A DNA stretch of 64,000 nucleotides, from the NCBI GenBank assembly GCA_963921335.3, contig CAWUFC020000001.1, positions 310,001-374,000 on the forward strand. The letters run 5' to 3'. Both the position numbers and the translations under genes were made by a program. Positions 46,066-56,400 of this stretch are shown here, piece after piece. This DNA comes from CAWUFC02 sp963921335 (GTDB taxonomy: Bacteria > Pseudomonadota > Gammaproteobacteria > Pseudomonadales > Halieaceae). Positions within the stretch are counted from its first letter, which is position 1. The number at the start of each line of letters is the position of its first letter. The notes under the pieces are model-generated. The model was not told where the DNA came from, searched no databases, and was given only the letters and a program-made list of their open reading frames with translations.

Positions 46066-46974
46066 TTACTCAGTGGATTCGCCGCCAAACCAGTGCATCA
46101 CGCGCTCCTGCAGTTCAGTGATTGCGGATGACATCAGTTCAAAATCGGCATCCAGCCGCGCCAGGGGATCTTCATCGGATAACTCATCGTTCTCGGCGAC
46201 CAGCTCTTCAGAGAAGCGAACCCGGCGCAGGCAAAGATCCTCTGCCAAAGTAAAACTCATTCGCTCGTCCCACTGCACACCCAGCCTGACGATCTGGCGC
46301 CCTGACTGGAGATGAATATCCACTTCCTCCCCGGGCATCTCAATACCCCGACAACGCACAATGCCGCCATCTTCTGCCAATTCGCGCATTACACAGTCGC
46401 CAGACAGCTGCAGATCTTCTGGCATATTCCTGTGCAACAACCAGTTAGTCATGGATTGAACCGGGGAGTTGTTAACCTGTGGCAGAAGCAAAGGGAAACT
46501 GCCCAGGTTTTCGCGTAGCAGGTTCAGCAATTCCTCGGCGCGGGCGGCGCTGGCCGAATCAATAAACATCCAGTTGGACTGAGTATCAATATAGGCGCGT
46601 ACGATACTGGAGCGTGAAAAGGCTCGCGGCAGACATTCCTGGACAATGTCGTCTTTAAGCCCCAGCTTTTCCTTACGATAGACCTTGCGACCCTCCTCCG
46701 CTTCTATCGCCTCTACCTTTTCGGTCAACATCTCCCGAACCACAGTGGCAGGCAGCAGCTTTTCCTCACGCTTGAGGGTCAGTAAGTAACGGCCGGCTGC
46801 GGCATGCACAAGCAACTCAGAATCAGCACCAAAAGGTGATACCCAGCCGGTGGCCAGCGACTGGGTTTTGCCACAGGGCTGAAAGGCGCCCGATTGCAGT
46901 GCCTGGTCCAGTTCCTCGGCGTTGAGATCAAATGAGCTGGTCAGGCGATAGGCACGTATGTTCTTGAACCACAT
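46066..46974 (-). CDS. rdgC: Recombination-associated protein RdgC
   Basis: 302 residues, the family length. It begins MWFKNIRAYRLTS and contains PFGADSELLVHAAAGRYLLTL and the conserved C-terminal block RCRGIEMPGEEVDIHLQSG. It forms a ring on double-stranded DNA and restrains RecA. Stands alone between the HD-GYP gene and a divergent glyoxalase-like gene. Confidence 0.95.
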   Translation of the reverse strand: MWFKNIRAYRLTSSFDLNAEELDQALQSGAFQPCGKTQSLATGWVSPFGADSELLVHAAAGRYLLTLKREEKLLPATVVREMLTEKVEAIEAEEGRKVYRKEKLGLKDDIVQECLPRAFSRSSIVRAYIDTQSNWMFIDSASAARAEELLNLLRENLGSFPLLLPQVNNSPVQSMTNWLLHRNMPEDLQLSGDCVMRELAEDGGIVRCRGIEMPGEEVDIHLQSGRQIVRLGVQWDERMSFTLAEDLCLRRVRFSEELVAENDELSDEDPLARLDADFELMSSAITELQERVMHWFGGESTE

Positions 46975-47080
46975 GTGTTAAGACTTCTGAATTGGAGCGG
47001 ACGGCGATTGTAACTGAGGGTATTGCTACAACACTAGCCGGCTCATAAGATAAATCAGACTGAAGGAGAAGGAGTTCAGG

Positions 47081-47521
47081 ATGGAGTACCTGCATACAAT
47101 GGTTCGGGCAAGTAACCTGGATGCCAGCCTGGATTTCTATTGCAACAAACTGGGTCTGAGGGAAGTCAGGCGCTACGACAGTGAAGCCGGGCGATTTACA
47201 CTGGTTTTTCTGGCAGCGCCCGGTGATCTGGACTCTGCTGAGCAATCAAACAGACCCTGTGTTGAAATCACCCATAACTGGGACCCGGAGGAGTATGATG
47301 GCGGTAGAAACTTTGGACACCTGGCATATGCCGTGGACAATATCTATGAACACTGCCAGCGTTTGATGGATGCAGGGGTCACTATTAACCGCCCGCCCAG
47401 AGATGGTCATATGGCTTTTGTACGTTCACCCGATGGCATCTCGATTGAACTGCTACAGAAGGGAGATTCCCTAGATCCGCAAGAACCATGGGCGTCGATG
47501 GAAAATACCGGCGAATGGTAG
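47081..47521 (+). CDS. Lactoylglutathione lyase-like VOC protein
   Basis: 146 residues with two VOC beta-alpha-beta modules. LHTMVRASNLDASLDFYCNKLGL, EITHNWDPEEYDGG, FGHLAYAVDNIYEHC and FVRSPDGISIELLQK follow the glyoxalase I pattern including its metal ligands His and Glu. It probably converts the methylglyoxal-glutathione adduct to lactoylglutathione; a related isomerase cannot be excluded. AGGAGAAGGAG lies just upstream of the start. Convergent with the M50-HlyD gene, 2 bases apart. Confidence 0.85.
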   Translation: MEYLHTMVRASNLDASLDFYCNKLGLREVRRYDSEAGRFTLVFLAAPGDLDSAEQSNRPCVEITHNWDPEEYDGGRNFGHLAYAVDNIYEHCQRLMDAGVTINRPPRDGHMAFVRSPDGISIELLQKGDSLDPQEPWASMENTGEW

Positions 47522-47523
47522 CG

Positions 47524-49623
47524 TCAGAAACCCGCCTCACGCCGCCACACACCGACCACTTGCCGCCAGATACTTGCCAGTATTGATTGCGACTCAGAAG
47601 AAAGAATCAACACGCCTGTTTGAATACGGTCCTCGGTAGGGCTGGGCGCTGATAACAACAGCCGATAGGTGGCGCGCTGCGGTATCAGCTCGTTGTCTTT
47701 ACCGTCGCGAACGTCAAGGCCACCTTCATAGGTTGAGACAGCATAAGGCTGCTCCAGCTTTTCCAGGGCAAAATCATCGATCTCCTGCAGAATGACATCG
47801 ATCGGAGAACGCGTTCCCCCAAAAGGATAGAACCGGCCCTCAGCGCCTTCAGAAATCAGTTTGAGATCGGATTCGTTCAGGTAAGCCACCACTTCGCCGG
47901 CACTATGATCCAACAGGGTAACCAGCCGATCACCCTTCGCAACCCAACTGCCGACCTCAGCATCGGGCATCACGTCGCTGATTTGAGCATCAAACTCAGC
48001 AACCAGTTTGGCATCCTCAAGTAATTGCCCTGTATTGGCAGAGCGCTCCAAGGCGCCACTGAGCTGCGCTTGCAGGGCAAGGCGATCCTGGGCCAACCCC
48101 ACATTGACACTGGTACGCTGAAGCTCGTAACGGCTGGCGGCAACCTCATGCCGCGCCTGCTCATACTCAAACTGCAGATCCGGCGAGGAAATCACAACAA
48201 CCGTTTCGCCCTTAGCCACGGAGTTAACGCCAGAGTCAGGTAATTGCTCCAGGCGCCCGCCAATCGGCGCATACAGGGTAACCACTTGTTGCGACTGCCA
48301 ATAGGCGGGCAATTCAATGTCACGATCCAGCGGTGTCACCACCGCCAGCAGCAGAATTGCAGCCAGAAGTGCCGTCCAGCGACTGTGAATACGGTCGCGC
48401 TGTTCCCGCATGTCCCACCAGGTTCGAACCTCTTTTAAAATTGGTATGACCAACATTCTTGTGAGCTGAACAACGGCTAAAATGATGCCCAGCGCCTTAA
48501 AAAAGTAGGCGTAAATGATCCAGAAAATACCCGCGAAAATAATTAGTCTGTAAATCCATGTGGCGTAGGCAAAAGGTATTAGCCAAGCCTTACCCTGCTC
48601 CGGCGCGGGCTCACCAAACTTGAACAACTTCTCGCGTAACCACCAGCGCCCCATGGCAGCGGATCGTTCATGCAAGTTCTCTACACCCGTCAAATCCGAA
48701 AGTACGTAGTAGCCATCAAATCGCATAAACGGATTCAGGTTGACAAACAATGTCATTAACCAGGTGGTTGTGGCGAGCATGAACAAAACCGTTCGCAATG
48801 CACCGTCTGGAAAGAAGTTCCAGAGCAGTAAAGCGATCGCAGCGATGCCCATTTCCACCATCATGCCGGCAAGTCCGATCCAGACTCTTGCGCTGCGCTT
48901 CTTGAGTCGCCAGGCATCAGTGGTATCTGTATAGAGGATCGGCCAAAACAAGAGTAAGGCCACACCCATTGAACGAACTGAACACCCGAGGCGGCGAGCG
49001 ACCAGCGCATGACCGAACTCGTGAAGTATCTTGGCAATGATGATGGCGACTGCAAAATAGAGGAAACCGACGGGCGTGAAGTAGCTGACGAAAGTATTGA
49101 AGAAAAAGTCGAGCTGCCGCGAAGTCAGGTAGACCGCCAGGATCGTCAGGCCAAGCACTAGCCACCACAGGCCGGGGCTAAATGCCCAGGCCACGCTGGG
49201 CAAAATTTTGTCGAGCAGCCGATCCGGGTAAAGGATGGGAATTTTTAGAAACAAATACTGCTTGGAAAGCTGCCGGGCTTTTTCCTGGAGCTGAGGTTTC
49301 CTTAATTCCATGCGCGTTTCTTGAGCGCGCTCCGGATCCATCCAGAACAGACTGTTCTCTCTTAAAAACTCTATGAAATCAGTAATTTGCTGCGTGTTAC
49401 AAATGGCGTTTGCGCGATTAGCAATAATTTTTGCCAGACCGGAAGCATCGAGTGAGGGATCGGGATTATTTCGAAGCTCTTTCAGTATCTCAACCTCAAG
49501 CCAGCCCAGGTCAAAGAAGCGATTACTGACTGGGTCATGCAACCGCCAACGCGGGGAACCGTCCTCAAACGCAGCCACCTCGATCAGTTCAAGGTCCTGC
49601 CTGAGGTTGCGAGGCAGCGTCAA
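47524..49623 (-). CDS. PqqD-like / M50 site-2 protease / HlyD adaptor fusion
   Basis: 699 residues. Residues 15-95 resemble a PqqD-like domain (WRLHDPVSNRFFDLGWLEVE). A membrane domain of about 145-420 holds the S2P zinc motifs HEFGH (201-205) and NPFMRFDGYY (297-306, Asp303), all intact. After further TM helices the C-terminal third is a HlyD/biotinyl-lipoyl-like periplasmic adaptor (LYAPIGGRLEQLPDSGVNSVAKGETVVVI). It is the last gene of the giant-protein block, 1 base after the GAF adaptor gene. It may form the inner-membrane platform in place of an ABC exporter, or process the substrate (inference). Confidence 0.82.
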   Translation of the reverse strand: MTLPRNLRQDLELIEVAAFEDGSPRWRLHDPVSNRFFDLGWLEVEILKELRNNPDPSLDASGLAKIIANRANAICNTQQITDFIEFLRENSLFWMDPERAQETRMELRKPQLQEKARQLSKQYLFLKIPILYPDRLLDKILPSVAWAFSPGLWWLVLGLTILAVYLTSRQLDFFFNTFVSYFTPVGFLYFAVAIIIAKILHEFGHALVARRLGCSVRSMGVALLLFWPILYTDTTDAWRLKKRSARVWIGLAGMMVEMGIAAIALLLWNFFPDGALRTVLFMLATTTWLMTLFVNLNPFMRFDGYYVLSDLTGVENLHERSAAMGRWWLREKLFKFGEPAPEQGKAWLIPFAYATWIYRLIIFAGIFWIIYAYFFKALGIILAVVQLTRMLVIPILKEVRTWWDMREQRDRIHSRWTALLAAILLLAVVTPLDRDIELPAYWQSQQVVTLYAPIGGRLEQLPDSGVNSVAKGETVVVISSPDLQFEYEQARHEVAASRYELQRTSVNVGLAQDRLALQAQLSGALERSANTGQLLEDAKLVAEFDAQISDVMPDAEVGSWVAKGDRLVTLLDHSAGEVVAYLNESDLKLISEGAEGRFYPFGGTRSPIDVILQEIDDFALEKLEQPYAVSTYEGGLDVRDGKDNELIPQRATYRLLLSAPSPTEDRIQTGVLILSSESQSILASIWRQVVGVWRREAGF

Positions 49624-49624
49624 A

Positions 49625-50984
49625 TCACACTCCCAGCCAGCGCCGCACCGTTACCATCGGCTTGCGAAAGATAAAGTAGCCTAGGGATACTCGTTCGCCA
49701 TAGATTTTGGCCGTGCCGCGCATACCCAGGCGAGGTAACGCCGCGCTCTCGTCGAAATCACCGCGAATACGAAATGCCAACTCTCCTGCATCAGTTTGCT
49801 CAGCACGGTAATCCATGCGCTTTAGAATCGCAGTAAATTTTTTGTCTGGCGCCACATTGGGGAAAAATCGATCAAACTACCGGCTGGCAAACTGATATCG
49901 TCTCCCACGGCCAACCAGGCCTCGAGCTGGGTGTTATCAGGGTCAGCTATCGTCATCAAACGCTCACCCGTAACTAGGGGCTTACCAATCAACTCATCAG
50001 GGCTTGGCATCATAATCACGCCAGCACGCTCAGCCTCAACGGTGCTGCGATCAAGTAATGACTTAATGTAGTCCACTTCTGCCTTACGCTTTTCCCCCTC
50101 AAGCGCCAGCACTCTAAGTGAAGCCTTCGCGTCGGCATTGCGATTGGCAGACTGCCCCGCCTGACGATACTGAGCCACGTTAATAGCGTAGGCCTGCTCT
50201 GCAACATCCAAACGGGTCTGCAACTCCGTGTCATCGAGATGAAGCAGCGGGTCGCCCGCTTCAACCACGGAGTTTGGTCGGACCATCAACTCATCAACAA
50301 TGCCCTCCATTGGCGCTTTAACCACCAATGGATTTCGGGCAATAATCTCGGCCTGAGCCAACACTGACAAACGCACGGGCATAAACATCAGCAGCGCCAC
50401 CAGTGCCGCCACGCCAAGCGCTATTTTTTTACGCTGAGAAGTCCACCTGAATGGCTTGCGCGAGAACCCTTGTCCGGTAATGGCGCCCAGGCTGTATCCA
50501 GCTGCAGCGGTCCAGTTGGCCATGATGCGCTGCTCTGATTCGTTCAGGGGGTTATCTCGCCAAAGTATCAACCCCCCAACAGAACGCCAGCCGCTGAGCG
50601 CAGCGGAAGCCACTCCAAAAAAGCCGTTCCATGACGATCCCAATCGGGCGCCAGATTTTCAGGGAGATCAGGTTTCTGTAAATGCCCCTGTTTTGCACCC
50701 AGTTCGTCTGCAGCGAAGATCGCAACCTCTTTGGCCCACTGCAAATACGGAGAATGTGGGTCGTGGTCTACCGCACCAGAAACACTGGTGATAGACCCCT
50801 GGCTGCCATCCTGGCTACTGAAGGTCCACACCATTCCAGCCCGGTAGCTAAGCAGTGATTGAGTGTCGTTGGCTAGAATGAAGCCAAGCTCGGGGACATT
50901 TTGAGCCTCCCGCAGGCGCTGCTGTAACAGCAGCATATTGGCGAGCGCTTGCAGCTGCTGCTGTTCAGCACCCGCATCACTCAT
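49625..50984 (-). pseudogene. GAF-TM-HlyD adaptor gene with two 1-base frameshifts
   Basis: Three overlapping frames make one protein of about 453 residues. Frame 1 (50984-50568): GAF-like domain ending LRSAAGVLLGG. Frame 2 continues LILWRDNPLNESEQRIM, a TM helix (about 187-206), then HlyD with VKAPMEGIVDELMVRPNSVVEAGDPLL. Frame 3 (to 49625) has APDKKFTAIL and the end RRWLGV. Restoring one base in the C6 run at 50572-50577 and one in the A5/G4 run at 49859-49867 (+ strand) joins all three (…IDF-PNVAPDKKF). Either homopolymer errors or true lesions. Start ATG 50984 overlaps the upstream HlyD gene by 4 bases. Confidence 0.78.
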
Positions 50985-51760
50985 GGATTAAACTCCACCC
51001 CAGTGAACTCCACCTGTCCACTCATGCCCGGCAATAAGCCATCATCAGGCTCGGACAATTTTCCGAACACGTTGATCGTCAAACTGACAGGATCCACGGC
51101 TCCACCAACACGGACCACTTCTCCAGCCATGGCTTGATTGAGCTCTTCCACGAGCATGTTGAACTGCGCGCCCGACTTTAGCCAGGCCAGGGAAGTCGAA
51201 GGCATCAACATCCGAACCTCCAACTTGCGGCTGGAAACCATCTCCAGCATGGGATCGCCTTCGGCGACAAACTGATGGGGCTCCACCGCGCGCAGCGTAA
51301 TAACCCCATCGAAAGGCGCCTTAATGACACAGTACTTAAGCTTGGCCTTTGCGGCATCCAGCTCACCTTGACCGATAGCTAACTCTGCACGGTTCAATTC
51401 GACCTCAAGCGGGCCCACACTATTTAAGCGTAGCAGTTCCTCATTAACCGCCAACTTAGCTGTAGCACTATCAATTTTTGCCTGGGCGACATCCCTAGAC
51501 GCATATAGTAAGTCGCAATCGTATCTGACCAGCACCTCACCGCGCTTAACCTCTTCGCCTTCATGCACAGCCACTTTTTGCACAATGGCTGCGATACCTG
51601 AGGAGAATACGGCTTTTTCTAGAGGCGCCAACTGCGCTCTGACCACATTGGTTTGGAGACCGGGCAGTTGGGCATCCATCCCAAAATCGGCATCAACCTG
51701 CCCGTAAGCCAGACAAGAAGCAAAAACCAGAAGGAACAGAGATAGCTTTAATCTTATCAA
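50981..51760 (-). CDS. HlyD-like periplasmic adaptor with signal peptide
   Basis: About 259 residues. The TTG at 51760 is preferred as start, since AGGAGG lies 6 bases upstream and the product begins with a clean signal peptide (IRLKLSLFLLVFASCLAYG). The open frame extends to another TTG at 51787. Lipoyl-like halves flank a short hairpin: VAVHEGEEVKRGEVLVRYDCDLL and YCVIKAPFDGVITLRAVEPHQFV; a beta-barrel follows. It resembles a small RND/HlyD adaptor lacking a TM anchor, so probably periplasmic. Confidence 0.82.
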   Translation of the reverse strand: MIRLKLSLFLLVFASCLAYGQVDADFGMDAQLPGLQTNVVRAQLAPLEKAVFSSGIAAIVQKVAVHEGEEVKRGEVLVRYDCDLLYASRDVAQAKIDSATAKLAVNEELLRLNSVGPLEVELNRAELAIGQGELDAAKAKLKYCVIKAPFDGVITLRAVEPHQFVAEGDPMLEMVSSRKLEVRMLMPSTSLAWLKSGAQFNMLVEELNQAMAGEVVRVGGAVDPVSLTINVFGKLSEPDDGLLPGMSGQVEFTGVEFNP

Positions 51761-51816
51761 CGGAGCCTCCTCAAAACTGGCAGCCAAAACTCCCGACTAA
51801 CGCTTTATTGTACAGG

Positions 51817-53343
51817 CTAGAAGGATGCCAGGGGGATATTTCCGTTTTGCCAGGTTTTGTCGTACACGGAGATGACATTGGTAAGCTCATGCATCTCCAG
51901 GTCTAGGTAAGCCTCGGGAACCGGATTTAAACCAAGCGACACAAGCACTGCGCCATAAGCAGACTGGGCGTTAGCATAAGACTGCAACAGAGCTAAATCT
52001 GTGCGTAGAGCAGCTGCCGCGGTGACCACGCTCTCCACCTTGGACGCCGTGCTGGAAAGCGAAACATTACTGGTGTGTTTAGCAATTTCGGCGTCGATGT
52101 GTTTAACCTCTTTTGCCAGCTCAAGACGCCGCTTGGAAACGTCATACTGGTACATGGCCAAATTAAGCTTGGTAATCACTGCCATACTCACCGCTAAGCG
52201 ACGCTGCAAAGCAAGATCTTCACGCAGATCATTATTTTTCAAAACCTGCTTGGTGGTTGCCAGGTTTAGAAGGTTCCAGCTAACCTCGACTCCAACTTCA
52301 GACCAGTTGTTGTGGACCAAGTACTTATTGCTATCGGAGTTTCCAGTGTACGCTACTTCTATACCGGGCAAGAGCCGCAACATCGCCTTGCGTGTTTCCG
52401 CATGATCAATACGCACATTTTAGATTTGCTCAGTTAACTCGGTAGAGTTGGTGAGCGCTGTTACTTCTAACGCGCTGGGATCACCCGAAATAAAAGGCAG
52501 TTGCGGCAGGAAGTCAGTATTTGTTACGTCTACCGAAGCATCGTGTAAACCGACCAGCTCAATCTTGCTGGTGGTTGGAACATTGATGACCTGTGCCAAT
52601 TCAATATTGGCCTCATTGAGCTCTTCAGAGAGTGTTTCCAACTCTCTGACCAGATCGAACAGCTGCCGTTTTAAACGCAGGTTTGGCAGGATGCTGGTGT
52701 ACTGCCGGGTTTCTATAACCTCAGTAATTTCATCGTAAGCCTTATTGGCATCAGCCAAAATACGCTCAACGGATTCCTGGATGCTTTGCGCAGCCCATGC
52801 ACGCCAGTAGAGCATACGTGCCTGCTGCATCAGGTTCATCAGCACCCGCTTGCGGGTCTCGCGGGAAATCAGGTAGCGGTCAGCTTCCTGCTGCGCCTGG
52901 TAATAGCTGACACCAAAATCCAGCAAATTCCATGAAGCAGAGAAATCGCCGACATCGCGTTTCAACTCCTGGGAGGTTGACGGCTCAAGAGATTCCTCAC
53001 CGGTCTCAACAGAGATGCTGGTTGAAGCACTGACCTTGTTACGCTCCAAACGGCCATAAGATACGTCCATTTGCGGCAACATGTCATAGCGTGCCAGCTC
53101 GTAGCTGCCCAGAGCTACCGCTTGTTCCATGCGGGCGACGCGGTGTTCAAGATTATTTAGAACTGCGCGCGACATCACCTCGTGCAGCGTAATCGGACCT
53201 TTCAGGGGTTCCCTGAACTGCTCGATTCGCTCACGATCCTCAGCCAGCACATCGGACACATCCTGCTCCGAGACCGGTTGTAGCGTGACAGAACAGCCCG
53301 CAAGCAAACCAATGCTCGCGAACCGCGCGACTTTCGACAACAC
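51817..53343 (-). pseudogene. TolC-family outer-membrane lipoprotein gene with an in-frame TAA
   Basis: The whole reading frame would encode 508 residues. It starts GTG at 53343 with a lipoprotein signal (SIGLLAGC lipobox). Two OMF repeats follow: helical region LEHRVARMEQAVALGSYELARYDMLPQ and the second repeat VRIDHAETRKAMLRLLPGIEV. Codon 308 (52420-52422) is TAA in the same frame, splitting it into 307 and 199+ residues; a GTG 3 bases on could restart. As sequenced, no full outer-membrane channel is made. It lies 84 bases downstream of the giant protein gene. Confidence 0.82.
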
Positions 53344-53427
53344 TCTAAACTAGGCTCCTAATAACCCGAGTATAAGCTCCCCAACATCATACCCAAGCGT
53401 CATCATAACTTATTGTTTTGATTGTAT

Positions 53428-56400
53428 TTATGTGAACAGGTTCCGAATATCCTCGAGTAACTGCTCAATGCGGTCCACTAAATTATACCGCGAAGCCTGC
53501 TGAAGTTGTACATCCAGGTTTTCTTTCCCTTCAGGAGCGGCCTGGGCGGTTTCTGAGTCGTCTTGTTCATCGGCTGCGGCTTCTTGCTCTTCCGTTTCTA
53601 CCGGCACGCCGTCTTCAACCTGAGCCTCAGCGTTCTCCGGAGAATCGGGATCAGCTTCCCCCTGCTGAGCAGGAGCAGTCTCGACAATGCCCGGCTCGAC
53701 CCGTTCTTCCGCATCTTCTAAGACGATCACAAAGTAACCAGAAGCACTGTTCCCGGCCCGATCTTCGCCGACCAACAATACTTCAACCTGAGCCTTACCC
53801 GCAGCGGCGGCCTCTGGTCCGTCAACTTCGAAGGTCATAGTCTCAGGATCAAAGTCGACATACTGTGGCAAGGGACTGCCATCAGCCTGTGTCGCCTCTA
53901 TCAGGATAATTTCCTGAGGATCCGTGTGTTCAAAGGTATTGGTCGGCAACGCAATCGTAGACACGCCCTCAGTCAAAACACGCTGGTCATCGAGAGTAAC
54001 GGCCAAACGAATAGCTTGCTCTTCAAGTGCCGCGGGCTCCGAGGCTTCCGCTTCTGGAGCAGGTGCTGCCTCTGTTGGAGGCGCCGCAGCAGTATCGCCA
54101 GAGGCCTCATCGAGTTGCCCCGCTCCAGCAAAGCCAGAAGCGTCTTCAGCGGCAGTGCTGTCTTCACCAGAAATACCTTCATTGCCCTCAGCTGCAGGTG
54201 CTGTTTCTTCGGCAACGGCCTCTTCAGCACCCTCGAGCACTTCGATAGTGAATGTGCCTGAGGCAGTTTCACCATCATCCGCAGTACCAACCAACTGCAC
54301 ACTAATCTCTTTCACGCCCGCAGCTGACGCAGCTTCACCGTCAACAATAAAGGTCTGGCTATCCTGGTCATACTCGACGTAAGCAGGCAGCGCACCACCA
54401 TCCGCCATCGTTGCTTCAATCTCAATCTGGGCAAATGGATCGTCGTGAGTAAACGTATCTTCCGGCAGCGTTAGCTGAGTTTCGCCATCCGCTACGACCG
54501 GCTGGTCCTCAAGATTTGCCCCTAGGCGCAAGCGATCGTCAACAATATTCCAAAGAATGTCAGCGGTATCTTCGATGGCGTCTACTGCATCACCAATATT
54601 CGACAGCACGCCGCCATCACCGCCACCATCACGCTGGTCTTGACCACCGCCGCCAATGAATCCGTCCTGACCGTCAGGACCTGAGGCGGGCGAATCTGGA
54701 GCATCCGGTACCAAAGTTTCAGGATCGATGACCGTTGGTGGAATCTCTGTCGATGGCTCAGGCGAAGGCGCAGGTTCAGGCCCCGGTTCCGGCGCAGGTG
54801 ACGGATCTGGCTGCGGAACTGTTGGCGTTACCGGCGCAGGACTTGGCGCGGGCGTCGGCTCGGGTTCTGGCTCAGGCACTGGTTCAACAGGCTCAGGCTC
54901 CGGTTCAGGCTCAGTTACCGGTTCGGGTTCAGGCTCAGTGACCGGTTCGGGTTCAGGCTCAGTGACCGGTTCGGGTTCAGGCTCAGTGACCGGTTCGGGT
55001 TCAGGCTCAGTGACCGGTTCAGGTTCAGGCTCAACCGGCGCCGGTGCAGGAGGCAGCACCACCGCGGCGGGGGTCACAGCGAGAGTAATATTCGCCTCTG
55101 CAGTTCGACCAAAGGCATCGGTCGCCATGATCACAACCGTGCGACTGTCATCCCCTACACCAAAATCATTCCAGTCAGACAGAGCGCCCTGAGCGGTAAA
55201 GCTAATGTTGCCGTCACGATCGATCGTAATCAGGCTGAGCTCATCTACGCTATCAAGCGTACCGTCAGGCCACTTGATCGCGAAGTCGGTGATACCTGCC
55301 ACATCATTGAGTTCAATCTGGGCAAATACTGAGCTCGCCGGACGGCCCTCGACGAAGGTCATGGTCTGATCTGCAAACAATGGCGCGGTGCTATCCACAA
55401 GCAATTCTTGGCTAGTCGGATCAATTGCAGTATTACCGGCCTCATCAGTTACGGATACCGTGACGTCGTACTCACCATCCGGCAAGGCATCCTCACCAGG
55501 AATTGTTAAGGTCCAGCCTCCAGCTCCGTCGACGAACAGCTCAGTATCCACGCCCTCCTCATAGATGCGCGTGGCTGTACCATCGCTAACGGTGACCGTC
55601 ATCACGTCTTCAGTTTCGAGCACGCCGACGGTACCCGAGATTATCGGAGTAGCCGTGGGCGATAATACTGGCTGCGGATCAACGGTGGGCTGATCAGGTG
55701 GTGTTAGGTCGATCGTAAGTTCATCGGACGTAGAATCGACTGTGAAATTACCCGCCAGATCCCTGACTGTCGCTGTCACCTCATAGGTATTCTCGACGAG
55801 AGCATCATCATTTGGTATCTGCAACGTCCAGGTATTCCCGGTAACAACCAACGATGCACTTGAATCCGTGGTGCGATAAACCACGCCATTGACCTCGACT
55901 TCGAGCACCTCACCAATATCCAGAGTTACGGAACCTGTAATTTCAGGTGTCGTATCACTAGTTGGCCCCATTGAGTCAACAGTTGGCGCAACAGTAGGAT
56001 TCAAAGTATCGATGAGCACATCGAGATCATCTGAGACGAGCGAGGCATTGCCTTCATTGTCTGTGATTTGTGCCGTTATGGTGTAGTCACCATCTGGAAG
56101 CGCTACTACTGGTGTGTACTCTACATAACCATTGGTGATATCCGTCGCATCGAGAACCACCGCTGTTGGAGCGCCACCATCAACACTAATTGATACTGTA
56201 TCCCCAACTTGCGGATCACGCTCATCGCCCGGCGCTACCCAGGTCACACGGAACGTCGGCGTATCATCCGCTGTGATGTCATCCGTGTCAGAAATACCAG
56301 TATCTGAAGTGCTAACGAGATCGACTTCGGGCTGAATCGGTCCGGTGGTATCCACAACAATCGGTGCACCGGCGGAAATCGTTGAAGTGCCAGTGACCGG

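Noticed and set aside
54728..55192. Open frame on the + strand coding a Gly/Ser-rich repetitive protein
   Set aside because: It is the antisense of the EPEPEPVT linker; its composition simply mirrors the repeat and no start signal is seen.
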